A DNA stretch of 9,451 nt from Chloroflexota bacterium (GCA_003491925.1 DNAU01000197.1:1-9451); one strand, 5' to 3'; positions 1 to 6,323 are shown, numbered from the stretch's first letter. Numbers and translations: made by a program. The notes: generated by a model from the sequence alone, not told the origin.

Positions 1-636
1 TCCGTCCTCATCGACGGCCGGATCTCCGACGTCGCCGCCACCGGCTTCATCCAGGGCCGGCTGCTGGTCGCCGGCTTCGTCCTCGAGGAGCTCCAGAAGG
101 TCGCGGACTCGGGGGACTCGCTGCGCCGCTCGCGCGGCCGGCGGGGCCTGGCCGTCGTCGAGGAGCTAAAGCGTCAGGTCCATGTCACCTGCGACGTCGT
201 CGACGACGACTTCCCGGGGACACCGGAGGTCGACGCCAAGCTGGTCAAGCTGGCGCGGTCCCGGGAGGCCGCGCTGATGACCAACGACTTCAACCTCAAC
301 CGGCTGGCCAGCGTCCAGGGCATCCGGGTGCTCAACCTGAATGACCTGGCCAACGCCCTGAAGCCGATGGTCAGCTCTGGCGAGGGCCTCGAGCTGACCA
401 TCGTCAAGGAGGGGAAGGAGCCGCTCCAGGGCGTCGGCTACCTTGACGACGGGACCATGGTGGTCGTGGAGGGCGGTCGCGACCACCTCGATCGCCAGGT
501 GCATGTGACCGTCACCTCGGTGCTCCAGACCGCGGCCGGCCGGATGATCTTCGCCACCACCGCGACCGAGGTGCGGCCGGCGGCGGACGGGCGGCCCCGG
601 GCGGTGACGCGCCCGACCCGGGCGGGCACACGCTGA
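1..636 (+). CDS. PIN-TRAM domain protein (YacL-like), 3' part only
   Basis: The reading frame is open at the left edge, so the N-terminus is missing; 211 residues remain. Residues 1-115 match a PIN nuclease domain: LIDGRI with Asp5, a Glu pair at 29-30, and TNDFNLN with Asp96, which are typical acidic metal-binding positions. Residues about 123-190 form a TRAM-like beta domain (VSSGEGLELTIVKEG ... GYLDDGTMVVVEGG), a predicted RNA-binding module. In the YacL family these domains follow four N-terminal membrane helices, which would lie outside the window. The TGA at 634-636 overlaps the inferred start of ispD, so the two are probably co-transcribed and translationally coupled. In this family the PIN domain suggests RNA cleavage, but the substrate is unknown. 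Domain assignment is firm; the biological role is inference. Confidence 0.9.
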   Translation, partial: SVLIDGRISDVAATGFIQGRLLVAGFVLEELQKVADSGDSLRRSRGRRGLAVVEELKRQVHVTCDVVDDDFPGTPEVDAKLVKLARSREAALMTNDFNLNRLASVQGIRVLNLNDLANALKPMVSSGEGLELTIVKEGKEPLQGVGYLDDGTMVVVEGGRDHLDRQVHVTVTSVLQTAAGRMIFATTATEVRPAADGRPRAVTRPTRAGTR

Positions 637-1289
637 GCGTCGCGGTCATCGTTCCGGCGGCGGGCCGCGGCGAGCGCGCCGGGATCGACAAGGTCTGGGC
701 CGAGGTGGCCGGGCGTCCCCTCCTCGCCCTGGTTCTGGAGCGGATCCGGGCGGTGTCCTCCGTCGAGCGCGTGGTCGTCGTCTGCCCCGAGGCGCGCCAC
801 GAAGCGGTCTGCCGGCTGGCGAGCGAGCTCGGGCTGGGCGGGGTGCGCTGCGTCCCAGGCGGCCCGCGCCGGCGTGACTCGGTGGCGGCCGGTCTCGAGG
901 CGGTGGGCGGCGCCGAGATCGTCGCCGTCCACGATGCCGCCCGCCCGTTGGTCTCGCCGCGGCTCATCGAGGCGGTGATCGCGGCCGCCCGCCGGCATGG
1001 GGCGGCCACCGCCGCGATGCCCTGCGTCGACACCATCAAGCGGGTGGACGGCGGGATGGTGGTCGAGACCCTGCCCCGGGAGGCGCTGGTCGCGGTCCAG
1101 ACGCCTCAGGCGTTCTCAACGGCCCTGCTCCGGCGGGCCCATGCGCTCCGCCCGGCCGAGGACGCGTCCGACGACTGCCTGCTGGTGGAGTGGCTGGGCG
1201 AGCCGGTCGCCGTCGTCCCCGGTGAGGTGGGAAATCGGAAGATCACCCACCCGGAGGACATCCGGTGGTTGGTGGATCAGCTGCGATGA
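633..1289 (+). CDS. ispD: 2-C-methyl-D-erythritol 4-phosphate cytidylyltransferase (IspD)
   Basis: IspD joins CTP and methylerythritol phosphate to make CDP-methylerythritol, the third step of the MEP isoprenoid pathway, in the cytoplasm. Visible motifs are the CTP-binding loop VPAAGRGERAG (residues 7-17) with Lys20, RRDSV (80-84), VHDAARP (99-105), QTPQAF (156-161) and NRKITHPEDI (201-210). The 218-residue length is slightly short for the family. The first ATG in frame, at 705, would remove the whole nucleotide-binding loop. Upstream in this frame there is no ATG, GTG or TTG back to 540. The best start is therefore CTG at 633, which overlaps the TGA of the preceding gene as CTGA, with a weak purine-rich GGGCGGG just before it. 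The stop overlaps the ATG of ispF (ATGA). Function is certain; the exact start is inferred. Confidence 0.95.
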   Translation: MSVAVIVPAAGRGERAGIDKVWAEVAGRPLLALVLERIRAVSSVERVVVVCPEARHEAVCRLASELGLGGVRCVPGGPRRRDSVAAGLEAVGGAEIVAVHDAARPLVSPRLIEAVIAAARRHGAATAAMPCVDTIKRVDGGMVVETLPREALVAVQTPQAFSTALLRRAHALRPAEDASDDCLLVEWLGEPVAVVPGEVGNRKITHPEDIRWLVDQLR

Positions 1290-1765
1290 GCCTGCGCATC
1301 GGACATGGGCTGGATGCCCACCGTCTCGCCCTGGGCCGGCCGCTCATGCTCGGCGGCGTGCCGATCCCGTCGGATCAGGGGCTGGCCGGGCACTCCGATG
1401 GGGACGCGGCGGCTCACGCTCTCGCCGACGCCTGCCTCGGCGCCGCGGGACTCGGCACCATGGGCGACCACTTCCCCTCCGGTGACGAGCGCTGGCGGGG
1501 GGTCAGCGGCCGCGAGTTCCTGGAGCTGGTGGCCGCCAGGCTGGCGGCGGCCGGCGCCCGCGTGCTCAGTGCCCAGGTCGTCCTGGTCTGCGCCCAGCCT
1601 CGACTCGGCCCCTTCTTCGCGTCCATGGGGGAGACGATGTCGGAGGCTCTCGGAGCCCCGCACGGGACGGTGGTGGTGGGGGCCACGAGCGGCGACGGTC
1701 TCGGCGCGGCCGGGCGTGGCGAGGGGATCCTCGCCTCCGCCGTCGCCCTGCTCGAGATCGGCTGA
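1286..1765 (+). CDS. ispF: 2-C-methyl-D-erythritol 2,4-cyclodiphosphate synthase (IspF)
   Basis: IspF cyclises CDP-ME 2-phosphate to MEcPP with release of CMP, two steps after IspD, and acts as a trimer. It has 159 residues, a normal family length. Metal-ligand positions are visible: GHGLDAHR with Asp10 and His12, and AGHSDGD with His36 followed by AAAHALADA with His44. The CMP/Mg region reads ATSGDGLGAAGRGEG (133-147), whereas E. coli has KATTTEKLGFTGR. The core Gly-Arg-Gly-Glu is kept, but Lys, the second and third Thr and the Glu are changed to Gly, Ser, Gly and Asp. The ATG at 1286 overlaps the ispD TGA; an earlier in-frame GTG-type start at 1265 would extend into ispD and does not match family N-termini. 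It ends 26 bases from the stop of the convergent thioesterase gene. Confidence 0.95.
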   Translation: MSLRIGHGLDAHRLALGRPLMLGGVPIPSDQGLAGHSDGDAAAHALADACLGAAGLGTMGDHFPSGDERWRGVSGREFLELVAARLAAAGARVLSAQVVLVCAQPRLGPFFASMGETMSEALGAPHGTVVVGATSGDGLGAAGRGEGILASAVALLEIG

Positions 1766-1786
1766 GGGTCGGCCGCCGGCGTCGAT

Positions 1787-1799
1787 CCGGGCTACCCGG
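1787..1799. terminator. Small hairpin between convergent ispF and thioesterase genes
   Basis: CCGGG-CTA-CCCGG is a perfect 5-bp inverted repeat that includes the TAG stop of the reverse-strand thioesterase gene and lies 22 bases after the ispF stop. There is no T-tract on either side, so intrinsic termination is not well supported. It may simply slow polymerase or protect mRNA 3' ends at the convergent junction. Confidence 0.25.
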
Positions 1800-2562
1800 C
1801 GGGCTCGGTGGCGACCATGACCGAGGCGTGAACCCCGCCGTCGCTGACCAGCCAGAGCCGGAGCGACCCCTCGTCGACCTCGGAGACGACCCGGACCTGG
1901 TACCCGAGGTCCATCGGGAGACGGTGCTCACACTCGGTCGCGACCGGCACCCGGTCGGGGAGGCGGCGATTCAGCTCGTCCTCGACGGCCTCCCAGTACG
2001 CCGCGTTGTTGACGTGACCGAGGACATCGAGGTCGGTGGAGCGGATCGCCCACGGCCGGCCCTCGGCGTGCGGGGGCGGCGCGGGGTGGAGCAGCCTGGC
2101 GGAGACCGGCCGCGCTCCGGCGCCCGCCCCCCAGACGCGGTGGAAACGCTCGGAGAGCTGGGCCGGCCGGCCGCTCGCCGCGTCCAGCGCGGCCCAGAGC
2201 ACCGCCGTCTCCAGCCGGCCCCCGGCGCTGCCCCGCCCCGAGGTCCGCCGCTCCGCCCAGCGCGGCCCAGCACCCGTGCAGAAGGTGGAGTAGGTGATCC
2301 GCTCCAGGTAACGGGGCCAGCGCTCGATCGTCATCGCCGCCCGCCGCACCACCCAGAAGACGGGCTCCTCGCTCATTCCGGAGTCGGCGCTGTCGTCGGT
2401 GGCCACGTCCTGGAGGTGGCGGGCGAGCGCGTCGAGGCGCAGCCGGCCGCGCTGATCGGCGTCACCCAGGCGGACCGGCCGGCTGGCCTCGAAGACGCGG
2501 CTGCGCGGGTCCGGGACCCTGCCGGTGGAACGGAGCACCCCTCCCGGCTCGGCGTCGCTCAC
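1792..2562 (-). CDS. Acyl-ACP thioesterase (FatA/FatB-type, double hot-dog fold)
   Basis: This 256-residue protein begins with GTG at 2562 and ends with TAG at 1794-1792. The N-terminal half (about 22-150) contains ASRPVRLGDADQRGRLRLDA and RHLQDVATDD, the entry motif of the acyl-ACP thioesterase family, followed by WVVRRAAMTIERWP. The second hot-dog (about 165-255) has STDLDVLGHVNNAAYWEAVE (175-194), the usual catalytic-loop region. The family hydrolyses fatty acyl-ACP to free fatty acid. The plant enzymes use Asp, Asn and His in D-x-N-x-H; here Asp179 and His183 are kept but the Asn position is Leu181, and the distal Glu/Cys of plant FatB is not evident (CEHRLPMD at 211-218). Activity or specificity may therefore differ. 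It is transcribed away from cysS and probably has its own promoter. Family assignment is strong; substrate is unknown. Confidence 0.9.
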   Translation of the reverse strand: MSDAEPGGVLRSTGRVPDPRSRVFEASRPVRLGDADQRGRLRLDALARHLQDVATDDSADSGMSEEPVFWVVRRAAMTIERWPRYLERITYSTFCTGAGPRWAERRTSGRGSAGGRLETAVLWAALDAASGRPAQLSERFHRVWGAGAGARPVSARLLHPAPPPHAEGRPWAIRSTDLDVLGHVNNAAYWEAVEDELNRRLPDRVPVATECEHRLPMDLGYQVRVVSEVDEGSLRLWLVSDGGVHASVMVATEPAG

Positions 2563-2568
2563 CGGGCC

Positions 2569-2574
2569 AACGTA
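2569..2574 (-). promoter_or_regulatory. -10-like hexamer for a leaderless thioesterase mRNA
   Basis: On the reverse strand TACGTT (TANNNT form) is followed by six bases and then the GTG start at 2562. Transcription starting 7 nt after the hexamer would begin on the start codon itself. No Shine-Dalgarno sequence is visible upstream, and no good -35 box is seen, which is common in high-GC bacteria. Inferred from spacing only. Confidence 0.45.
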
Positions 2575-2605
2575 GCGGATCGGCGCGGGCTCCCGCTCGC
2601 GCGGA

Positions 2606-2611
2606 TATCCT
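2606..2611 (+). promoter_or_regulatory. -10-like hexamer for a leaderless cysS mRNA
   Basis: TATCCT lies nine bases before the GTG start of cysS, and the gap GAGCG-type sequence lacks a Shine-Dalgarno motif. The spacing permits transcription to begin at or next to the start codon. No convincing -35 element is seen. It is back-to-back with the reverse-strand hexamer at 2569-2574, so both genes would share one 58-bp divergent control region. Confidence 0.45.
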
Positions 2612-2620
2612 TGAGCGCCC

Positions 2621-4033
2621 GTGAGCCTTCGCCTCTACGACACCCTCACCCGCCGGCTCCAGCCCGTGGCGCCGCTGGAGCCGGGCCACGTGCGCATCTA
2701 CACCTGTGGCCCCACGGTTTGGAACCGGGCCCACATCGGCAACTTCCGGACCTTTCTCTTCGAGGACGTGCTCCGCCGCTGGCTGGAGCGTCGCTTCGAA
2801 CGGGTCACCCACATCATGAACCTGACCGACGTGGACGACCGGCTGATCCGCAACGCCTCCGAGCACGGCCACGACCTGGCCGAGGAGACCGCCCCCTGGA
2901 TCGACGGCTTCTTTGCCGACGTCGACACCCTCGGCATCCGCCGGGCCCATCACTACCCGCGGGCGACCGCCTACATCGAGGAGATGGTCAGCCTGATCGA
3001 GCGACTCGAGGCGGCGCGGGTCACCTACCGCAGCGAGGGGGGCATCTACTTCCGGATCGCGGGGTTTCCCCGCTACGGCGCGCTTTCGGGGATTCCCGCG
3101 GGGGGGCTGGTGGCCGGGATGAGCGGACGCGTCGACGCCGACGACTACGCCAAGGAGGACGCGCGCGACTTCGCCCTCTGGAAGGCCGTCGAGCCCGGGG
3201 CCATCGGCTGGGACACCCGGCTGGGTCGGGGCCGGCCGGGCTGGCACATCGAGTGCTCGGCGATGAGCATGGCCCTGCTCGGGGAGACCCTGGACATCCA
3301 CTGCGGCGGGGTCGACAACATCTTCCCCCACCACGAGAACGAGATCGCCCAATCGGAGGCGGCCACCGGCAGGACCTTCGTCCGGCTCTGGTGCCACGCC
3401 CAGCATCTGACCGTCGAGAGCGAGAAGATGGCCAAGCGCTTCGGGAACTTCCTGACCGTGCCCGACCTGCTCGCGGCCGGCTACCGGCCCTCGGCGATCC
3501 GCTACCTGCTCATCACCGGGGCCCACTACCGCCGCACCCTGGATTGGAACGAGGAGCCGCTCCGGGCCGCCGACGAGGCGGTGGGAAGGCTGCGCGAGTT
3601 CCGTGACCGGGTGCGGGCCCTTCCTGACGGCAGCGGCGGCGAGGAGATCCAGGAGCGGACCGCGACCGCCGCGGCCGATTTCGCCGGGGCCATGGACGAC
3701 GACCTCAACGTCCCCGAGGCGGTGGGCCGCCTCTTCGCCGCCATCCGGGACCTCAACCGGTTGCTCGACGCGACCACCCCCTCGGCGGCGGTCCGGCAGA
3801 CGCTCGTCGCCATGGTCGACCAGGCGGACGACGTCCTCGGGGTGCTGCCGCTCGCCGACCGGGAACGCGCCGGGTCGTCGCTCGGCGCCGAGGAGGAGGC
3901 GCTCCTCGCTCGCCGGGTCGCCGCCCGGGCCGGCCGCGACTTCGCCGAGTCCGACCGGATCCGCGCCGAGCTCCTCCAGCGCGGCATCATCGTCGAGGAC
4001 ACCCCTCAGGGACAGCGCTGGAAGCGCGCCTGA
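2621..4033 (+). CDS. cysS: Cysteinyl-tRNA synthetase (CysRS)
   Basis: CysRS charges tRNA-Cys with cysteine using ATP; it is a cytoplasmic class I synthetase. The 470-residue length matches the family. Visible signatures are IYTCGPTVWNRAHIGN (26-41, including the HIGH-type HIGN), NLTDVDDRLI, GWHIECSAMS, HCGGVDNIFPHHENE and EKMAKRFGNF, where 269-273 is KMAKR in place of KMSKS. The four zinc ligands that select cysteine are present as Cys29, Cys212, His237 and Glu241, each shifted by one to three residues from E. coli numbering. MshC, the mycothiol ligase paralogue, is shorter and lacks the full C-terminal anticodon domain, so CysRS is the better call. The start is GTG at 2621, apparently leaderless. 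rlmB follows after 26 bases and is likely in the same operon. Confidence 0.97.
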   Translation: MSLRLYDTLTRRLQPVAPLEPGHVRIYTCGPTVWNRAHIGNFRTFLFEDVLRRWLERRFERVTHIMNLTDVDDRLIRNASEHGHDLAEETAPWIDGFFADVDTLGIRRAHHYPRATAYIEEMVSLIERLEAARVTYRSEGGIYFRIAGFPRYGALSGIPAGGLVAGMSGRVDADDYAKEDARDFALWKAVEPGAIGWDTRLGRGRPGWHIECSAMSMALLGETLDIHCGGVDNIFPHHENEIAQSEAATGRTFVRLWCHAQHLTVESEKMAKRFGNFLTVPDLLAAGYRPSAIRYLLITGAHYRRTLDWNEEPLRAADEAVGRLREFRDRVRALPDGSGGEEIQERTATAAADFAGAMDDDLNVPEAVGRLFAAIRDLNRLLDATTPSAAVRQTLVAMVDQADDVLGVLPLADRERAGSSLGAEEEALLARRVAARAGRDFAESDRIRAELLQRGIIVEDTPQGQRWKRA

Positions 4034-4059
4034 GGAGGCAGCCGAAGCAGCGCAGCGCG

Positions 4060-4794
4060 ATGGACATCCTCTACGGGCGCAACCCGGTGCGCGAGGCGCT
4101 CCGAGCCGGTCGGGCCGCCCGCAAGCTGGTGGTGGCCGAGGGCGTGGCCGACGAGCCGCGCCTCCGGGAGATCCTGACGCTCGCCGGCGCGCGGGGGATC
4201 CCGGTGGAGATGGCCGGCCGTGGCCGGCTCGACGACATCGCCCACAGCGAGCACCACCAGGGGGTGGCAGGCTACTTCCACGGCCGGCCCCCGCTGCACC
4301 TCGAGCGGGTGCTCGAGGACTGCCGCTCGCCCGCTCTGCTGCTCCTGCTCGATGGCATCCAGGATCCCCAGAACCTCGGGGCCCTGATCCGCACCGCCGA
4401 GGCGGTCGGGGTCGACGCCGTCATCACGCCGCGGCATCGCGCCGCCGCCCTGACCCCCGCCGCGGTCAAGGCGTCGGCGGGCGCGAGTGAGCACCTCCCG
4501 GTGATCAGCGTCCCCAACCTGGCCCAGGCCATGGCCCGGATCAGCGAGGCCGGGATCTGGCGGGTCGGCCTGGCCGCCGAGGCCGAGGAGCGCTACGACC
4601 GGGTCGACTACCGGGAGCCGACCGCGATCGTGATCGGCGGCGAGGGCGAGGGACTCCGCCAGCTCACCCGCAGGAGCTGCGACCGCCTCGTCTCGCTGCC
4701 GATGACGGGGCGGGTGGCGTCGCTCAACGCCGCCGCGGCGGGCGCCGCCATCCTCTACGAGGCGTTCCGGCAGCGGGGTTTCGCGCCCCGGTGA
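4060..4794 (+). CDS. rlmB: 23S rRNA (guanosine(2251)-2'-O)-methyltransferase, SpoU family (RlmB)
   Basis: RlmB transfers methyl from S-adenosylmethionine to the 2'-OH of G2251 in the 23S rRNA P-loop. Residues 1-75 are the substrate-binding domain (MDILYGRNPVREAL ... HHQGVAGYF). The SPOUT catalytic domain follows: motif 1 LDGIQDPQNLGALIRTAEA (97-115, with Asn105 and Arg111), motif 2 IVIGGEGEGL (190-199) and motif 3 LPMTGRVASLNAAAAG (213-228), which form the trefoil knot. The usual SLNVS is SLNAA here. At 244 residues the length is typical. The ATG at 4060 gives the expected N-terminus. The only GAGGAGG nearby is 21 bases upstream, too far for a normal ribosome site. The TGA overlaps the GTG of yacP. 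Confidence 0.95.
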   Translation: MDILYGRNPVREALRAGRAARKLVVAEGVADEPRLREILTLAGARGIPVEMAGRGRLDDIAHSEHHQGVAGYFHGRPPLHLERVLEDCRSPALLLLLDGIQDPQNLGALIRTAEAVGVDAVITPRHRAAALTPAAVKASAGASEHLPVISVPNLAQAMARISEAGIWRVGLAAEAEERYDRVDYREPTAIVIGGEGEGLRQLTRRSCDRLVSLPMTGRVASLNAAAAGAAILYEAFRQRGFAPR

Positions 4795-5441
4795 CCCGGC
4801 TGGTCGTCGACGGCTACAACATCATCCACGCCTGGCCCGACCTGGCCCGGAGCATGCGTGCCGAGAGCCTGGAGGACGCACGCCGCCGCCTGGTCACCCG
4901 GCTCGCCGAGTACCGGGCCAGCACCGGCAACGAGGTGCTGGTGGTCTTCGACGCTCGCCGCCGCTCCGCGGGGAGCCCCGGGCGGGAGGTGATCGAGGGG
5001 GTCGAGGTCTGGTATGGGAGCAGCCAGGAGAGCGCCGATCACGTCATCGAGCGGCTGATGTACGAGTCCTCCCGGCGGGGCACGGGGCTGGAGATGGTGC
5101 TCGCCACCGACGACCACCTCCAGCGCGACCTGGTGCGGGCCAAGGGGGTGCCGACCATGTCGTCCCGGGTCCTGCTGGCCGAGGTGCAGCGTGCCGAGGG
5201 GGAGCGCTCGGGGGAGATCCGGCGTCGTGGCGAGGGGCTCGCCGCCGGCGACCGTCTGGAGAGCCGCCTCGACCCGGAGGTCCGCCGCCAGCTCGAGGCG
5301 ATCCGGCGCGGGGAGACCGATGCCCGGGTGGGGGAGGGGGAGAGCGCGACAGGTCCCAGCGGGCCGCCGCAGCAGCCCGGTTCCAGGCGGGATCCGCCGC
5401 CTCGGGAGCGCCCGCGAACCCGCTGGCGTCGACTACGCTAG
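4791..5441 (+). CDS. yacP: NYN-domain ribonuclease, YacP/Rae1 family
   Basis: The 216-residue protein starts with GTG at 4791, overlapping the rlmB stop as GTGA. Residues 1-140 are a PIN-like NYN domain: LVVDGYNII (Asp7), VLVVFDARR (Asp54), SADHVIERL (Asp83) and LATDDHLQRD (Asp107/Asp108), the expected acidic metal-binding set. Bacillus subtilis YacP (Rae1) is a ribosome-associated endoribonuclease encoded after rlmB, and the gene order here is the same. Residues from about 165 to the end are an Arg/Pro/Gly-rich, probably disordered tail ending RTRWRRLR, which could bind RNA; the Bacillus protein lacks a comparably long tail to my knowledge. Family call is strong; ribosome-dependent mRNA cleavage is carried over from the homologue. 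Confidence 0.92.
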   Translation: MTRLVVDGYNIIHAWPDLARSMRAESLEDARRRLVTRLAEYRASTGNEVLVVFDARRRSAGSPGREVIEGVEVWYGSSQESADHVIERLMYESSRRGTGLEMVLATDDHLQRDLVRAKGVPTMSSRVLLAEVQRAEGERSGEIRRRGEGLAAGDRLESRLDPEVRRQLEAIRRGETDARVGEGESATGPSGPPQQPGSRRDPPPRERPRTRWRRLR

Positions 5442-5470
5442 GTCGCGCGGGCGCGACCGCCGCGAGGCGG
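5441..5470 (+). other. Two tandem GC-rich hairpins between yacP and tRNA-Thr
   Basis: Starting on the last base of the yacP stop, GGTCGCGC-GG-GCGCGACC (5441-5458) is a perfect 8-bp inverted repeat. Sharing two bases with it, CCGCC-GCGA-GGCGG (5457-5470) would form a 5-bp stem closed by a GNRA-type tetraloop. The two stems overlap by CC and could not both be complete. There is no T-tract. They may act as a processing or partial termination signal ahead of the tRNA. Confidence 0.4.
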
Positions 5471-5483
5471 CGCACCCGGCCCG

Positions 5484-5555
5484 GCCGACGTAGCTCAACG
5501 GTGGAGCGGCGGTTTTGTAAACCGTAGGTTGGGAGTTCGAATCTCCCCGCCGGCT
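5484..5555 (+). tRNA. tRNA-Thr, anticodon TGT
   Basis: A full cloverleaf can be drawn: acceptor 5484-5490 with 5548-5554, D arm GCTC/GAGC (5493-5496, 5504-5507), anticodon arm 5509-5513 with 5521-5525 around loop TTTGTAA (anticodon TGT at 5516-5518), variable loop AGGTT, and T arm GGGAG/CTCCC (5531-5535, 5543-5547) with loop TTCGAAT. Position 73 is T and the 3' CCA is not encoded (CCG follows). First pairs G1-C72 and C2-G71 agree with threonine identity. It reads ACA, and ACG with wobble. One acceptor pair is an A-C mismatch (5488 with 5550). It follows yacP by 42 bases and may be read through from it. Confidence 0.93.
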
Positions 5556-5639
5556 CCGGATTCGTGGGCTAATTCGGGTTGACGGAGTGGCTTCGCCTGA
5601 AGCTTTACAGGGTTTCGGGTGAGGCTTTGCATTCAGGGC

Positions 5640-5645
5640 TACAAT
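5640..5645 (+). promoter_or_regulatory. -10-like TACAAT ahead of the membrane protein gene
   Basis: TACAAT is followed by seven bases and then ATG at 5653, without any Shine-Dalgarno sequence. This again suggests a leaderless message. A TTGACG at 5579-5584 is too far upstream to be its -35 box. The intervening 5556-5639 stretch is AT-richer than the upstream genes and shows no ORF or terminator that I can support. Confidence 0.5.
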
Positions 5646-5652
5646 GGCCCGG

Positions 5653-6270
5653 ATGAGAGGCAGAGGCTTGTTGGCCGTGGGGCAGATATGGGTCAAAGAG
5701 CGCTCGGATGCCGAACGCTCGATTGCATACGTCGCCTATGGGCTGACGCTCACGGCAGTCATGGTGGCTGTGTGCATCCTGATCCGCCCCCAGAGTCTGC
5801 GCGTCGACTACGGCCTCAGCTACCTGGGCGTGTTCACGGATACGATCGTGCCCTACGCCGTCGCCCTTCTGGGTGCCGCCTACTGCATGTGGCGGGCCTC
5901 CGCTCTGGTGACCGATTGTGACCACAGCTCGATCTTGGGCTGGTCCATGAAGATCATGGCCTTCCAATTGGTTGGCCTGCTGCTGACGCCGTACACTCGT
6001 TTTGACGCCGCCCATGTCTTCTTCGGGTCAACCCTTTTCTTGGTTGAATTGGGGCTGGCTTTCCTGGCCATCAAATGGCTGGGCGGCAGCGACCGGCAGA
6101 TTGCTTTGCTGACTGGCATCATGGTGTTGAGTGGCATCGCATGTGCCTATTACCTGCCGCTGTCGCGAGGCTTCGAGCTGCAGACGCAGGTCGTCTTCCA
6201 GCTGGCGTTCTCGGTCCTGTTCATCAAACTGCTCCGTGGCCTGCAGCTCCAGCCGGCCAAGGCCGGCTGA
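5653..6270 (+). CDS. Six-helix integral membrane protein of unknown function
   Basis: The protein has 205 residues from ATG 5653; an in-frame ATG at 5644 would add three residues but lies inside the -10-like hexamer. About six hydrophobic segments are visible, beginning IAYVAYGLTLTAVMVAVCIL, TIVPYAVALLGAAYCMW, MKIMAFQLVGLLL, HVFFGSTLFLVELGLAFLAI, IALLTGIMVLSGIACAYYL and VVFQLAFSVLFIKLL. Between helices 1 and 2 is VDYGLSYLG, and helix 4 starts with a polar AAHVFFG; these recall DUF998-like membrane proteins, but I cannot confirm membership. No enzyme motif is visible. Codon use and GC (for example 32 of 60 bases G/C in 6001-6060) differ sharply from the genes upstream, which suggests horizontal acquisition. 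It is probably transcribed alone; 147 bases separate it from the sigma gene region. Confidence 0.85.
   Translation: MRGRGLLAVGQIWVKERSDAERSIAYVAYGLTLTAVMVAVCILIRPQSLRVDYGLSYLGVFTDTIVPYAVALLGAAYCMWRASALVTDCDHSSILGWSMKIMAFQLVGLLLTPYTRFDAAHVFFGSTLFLVELGLAFLAIKWLGGSDRQIALLTGIMVLSGIACAYYLPLSRGFELQTQVVFQLAFSVLFIKLLRGLQLQPAKAG
6251..6268. repeat. 18-bp perfect palindrome at the end of the membrane gene
   Basis: AGCCGGCC-AA-GGCCGGCT is a perfect 8-bp inverted repeat with a two-base centre, covering the last codons and the first base of the stop. No T-run follows, so it could be an mRNA-end stabilising stem or a weak terminator. Confidence 0.4.
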
Positions 6271-6323
6271 GCGCGGTGGCCAGGGCCTCCGTTGACGGCC
6301 GCCCTCATCGGGTAACGAGATGA

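Noticed and set aside
1265..1285. Upstream extension of ispF to 1265
   Set aside because: It adds residues not seen in the family and replaces the standard ATGA overlap with ispD.
1828..3606. A 592-codon forward frame opposite the thioesterase and across the start of cysS
   Set aside because: It is Pro/Arg/Gly-rich without domain motifs and is the out-of-frame shadow of two well-supported genes in GC-rich DNA.
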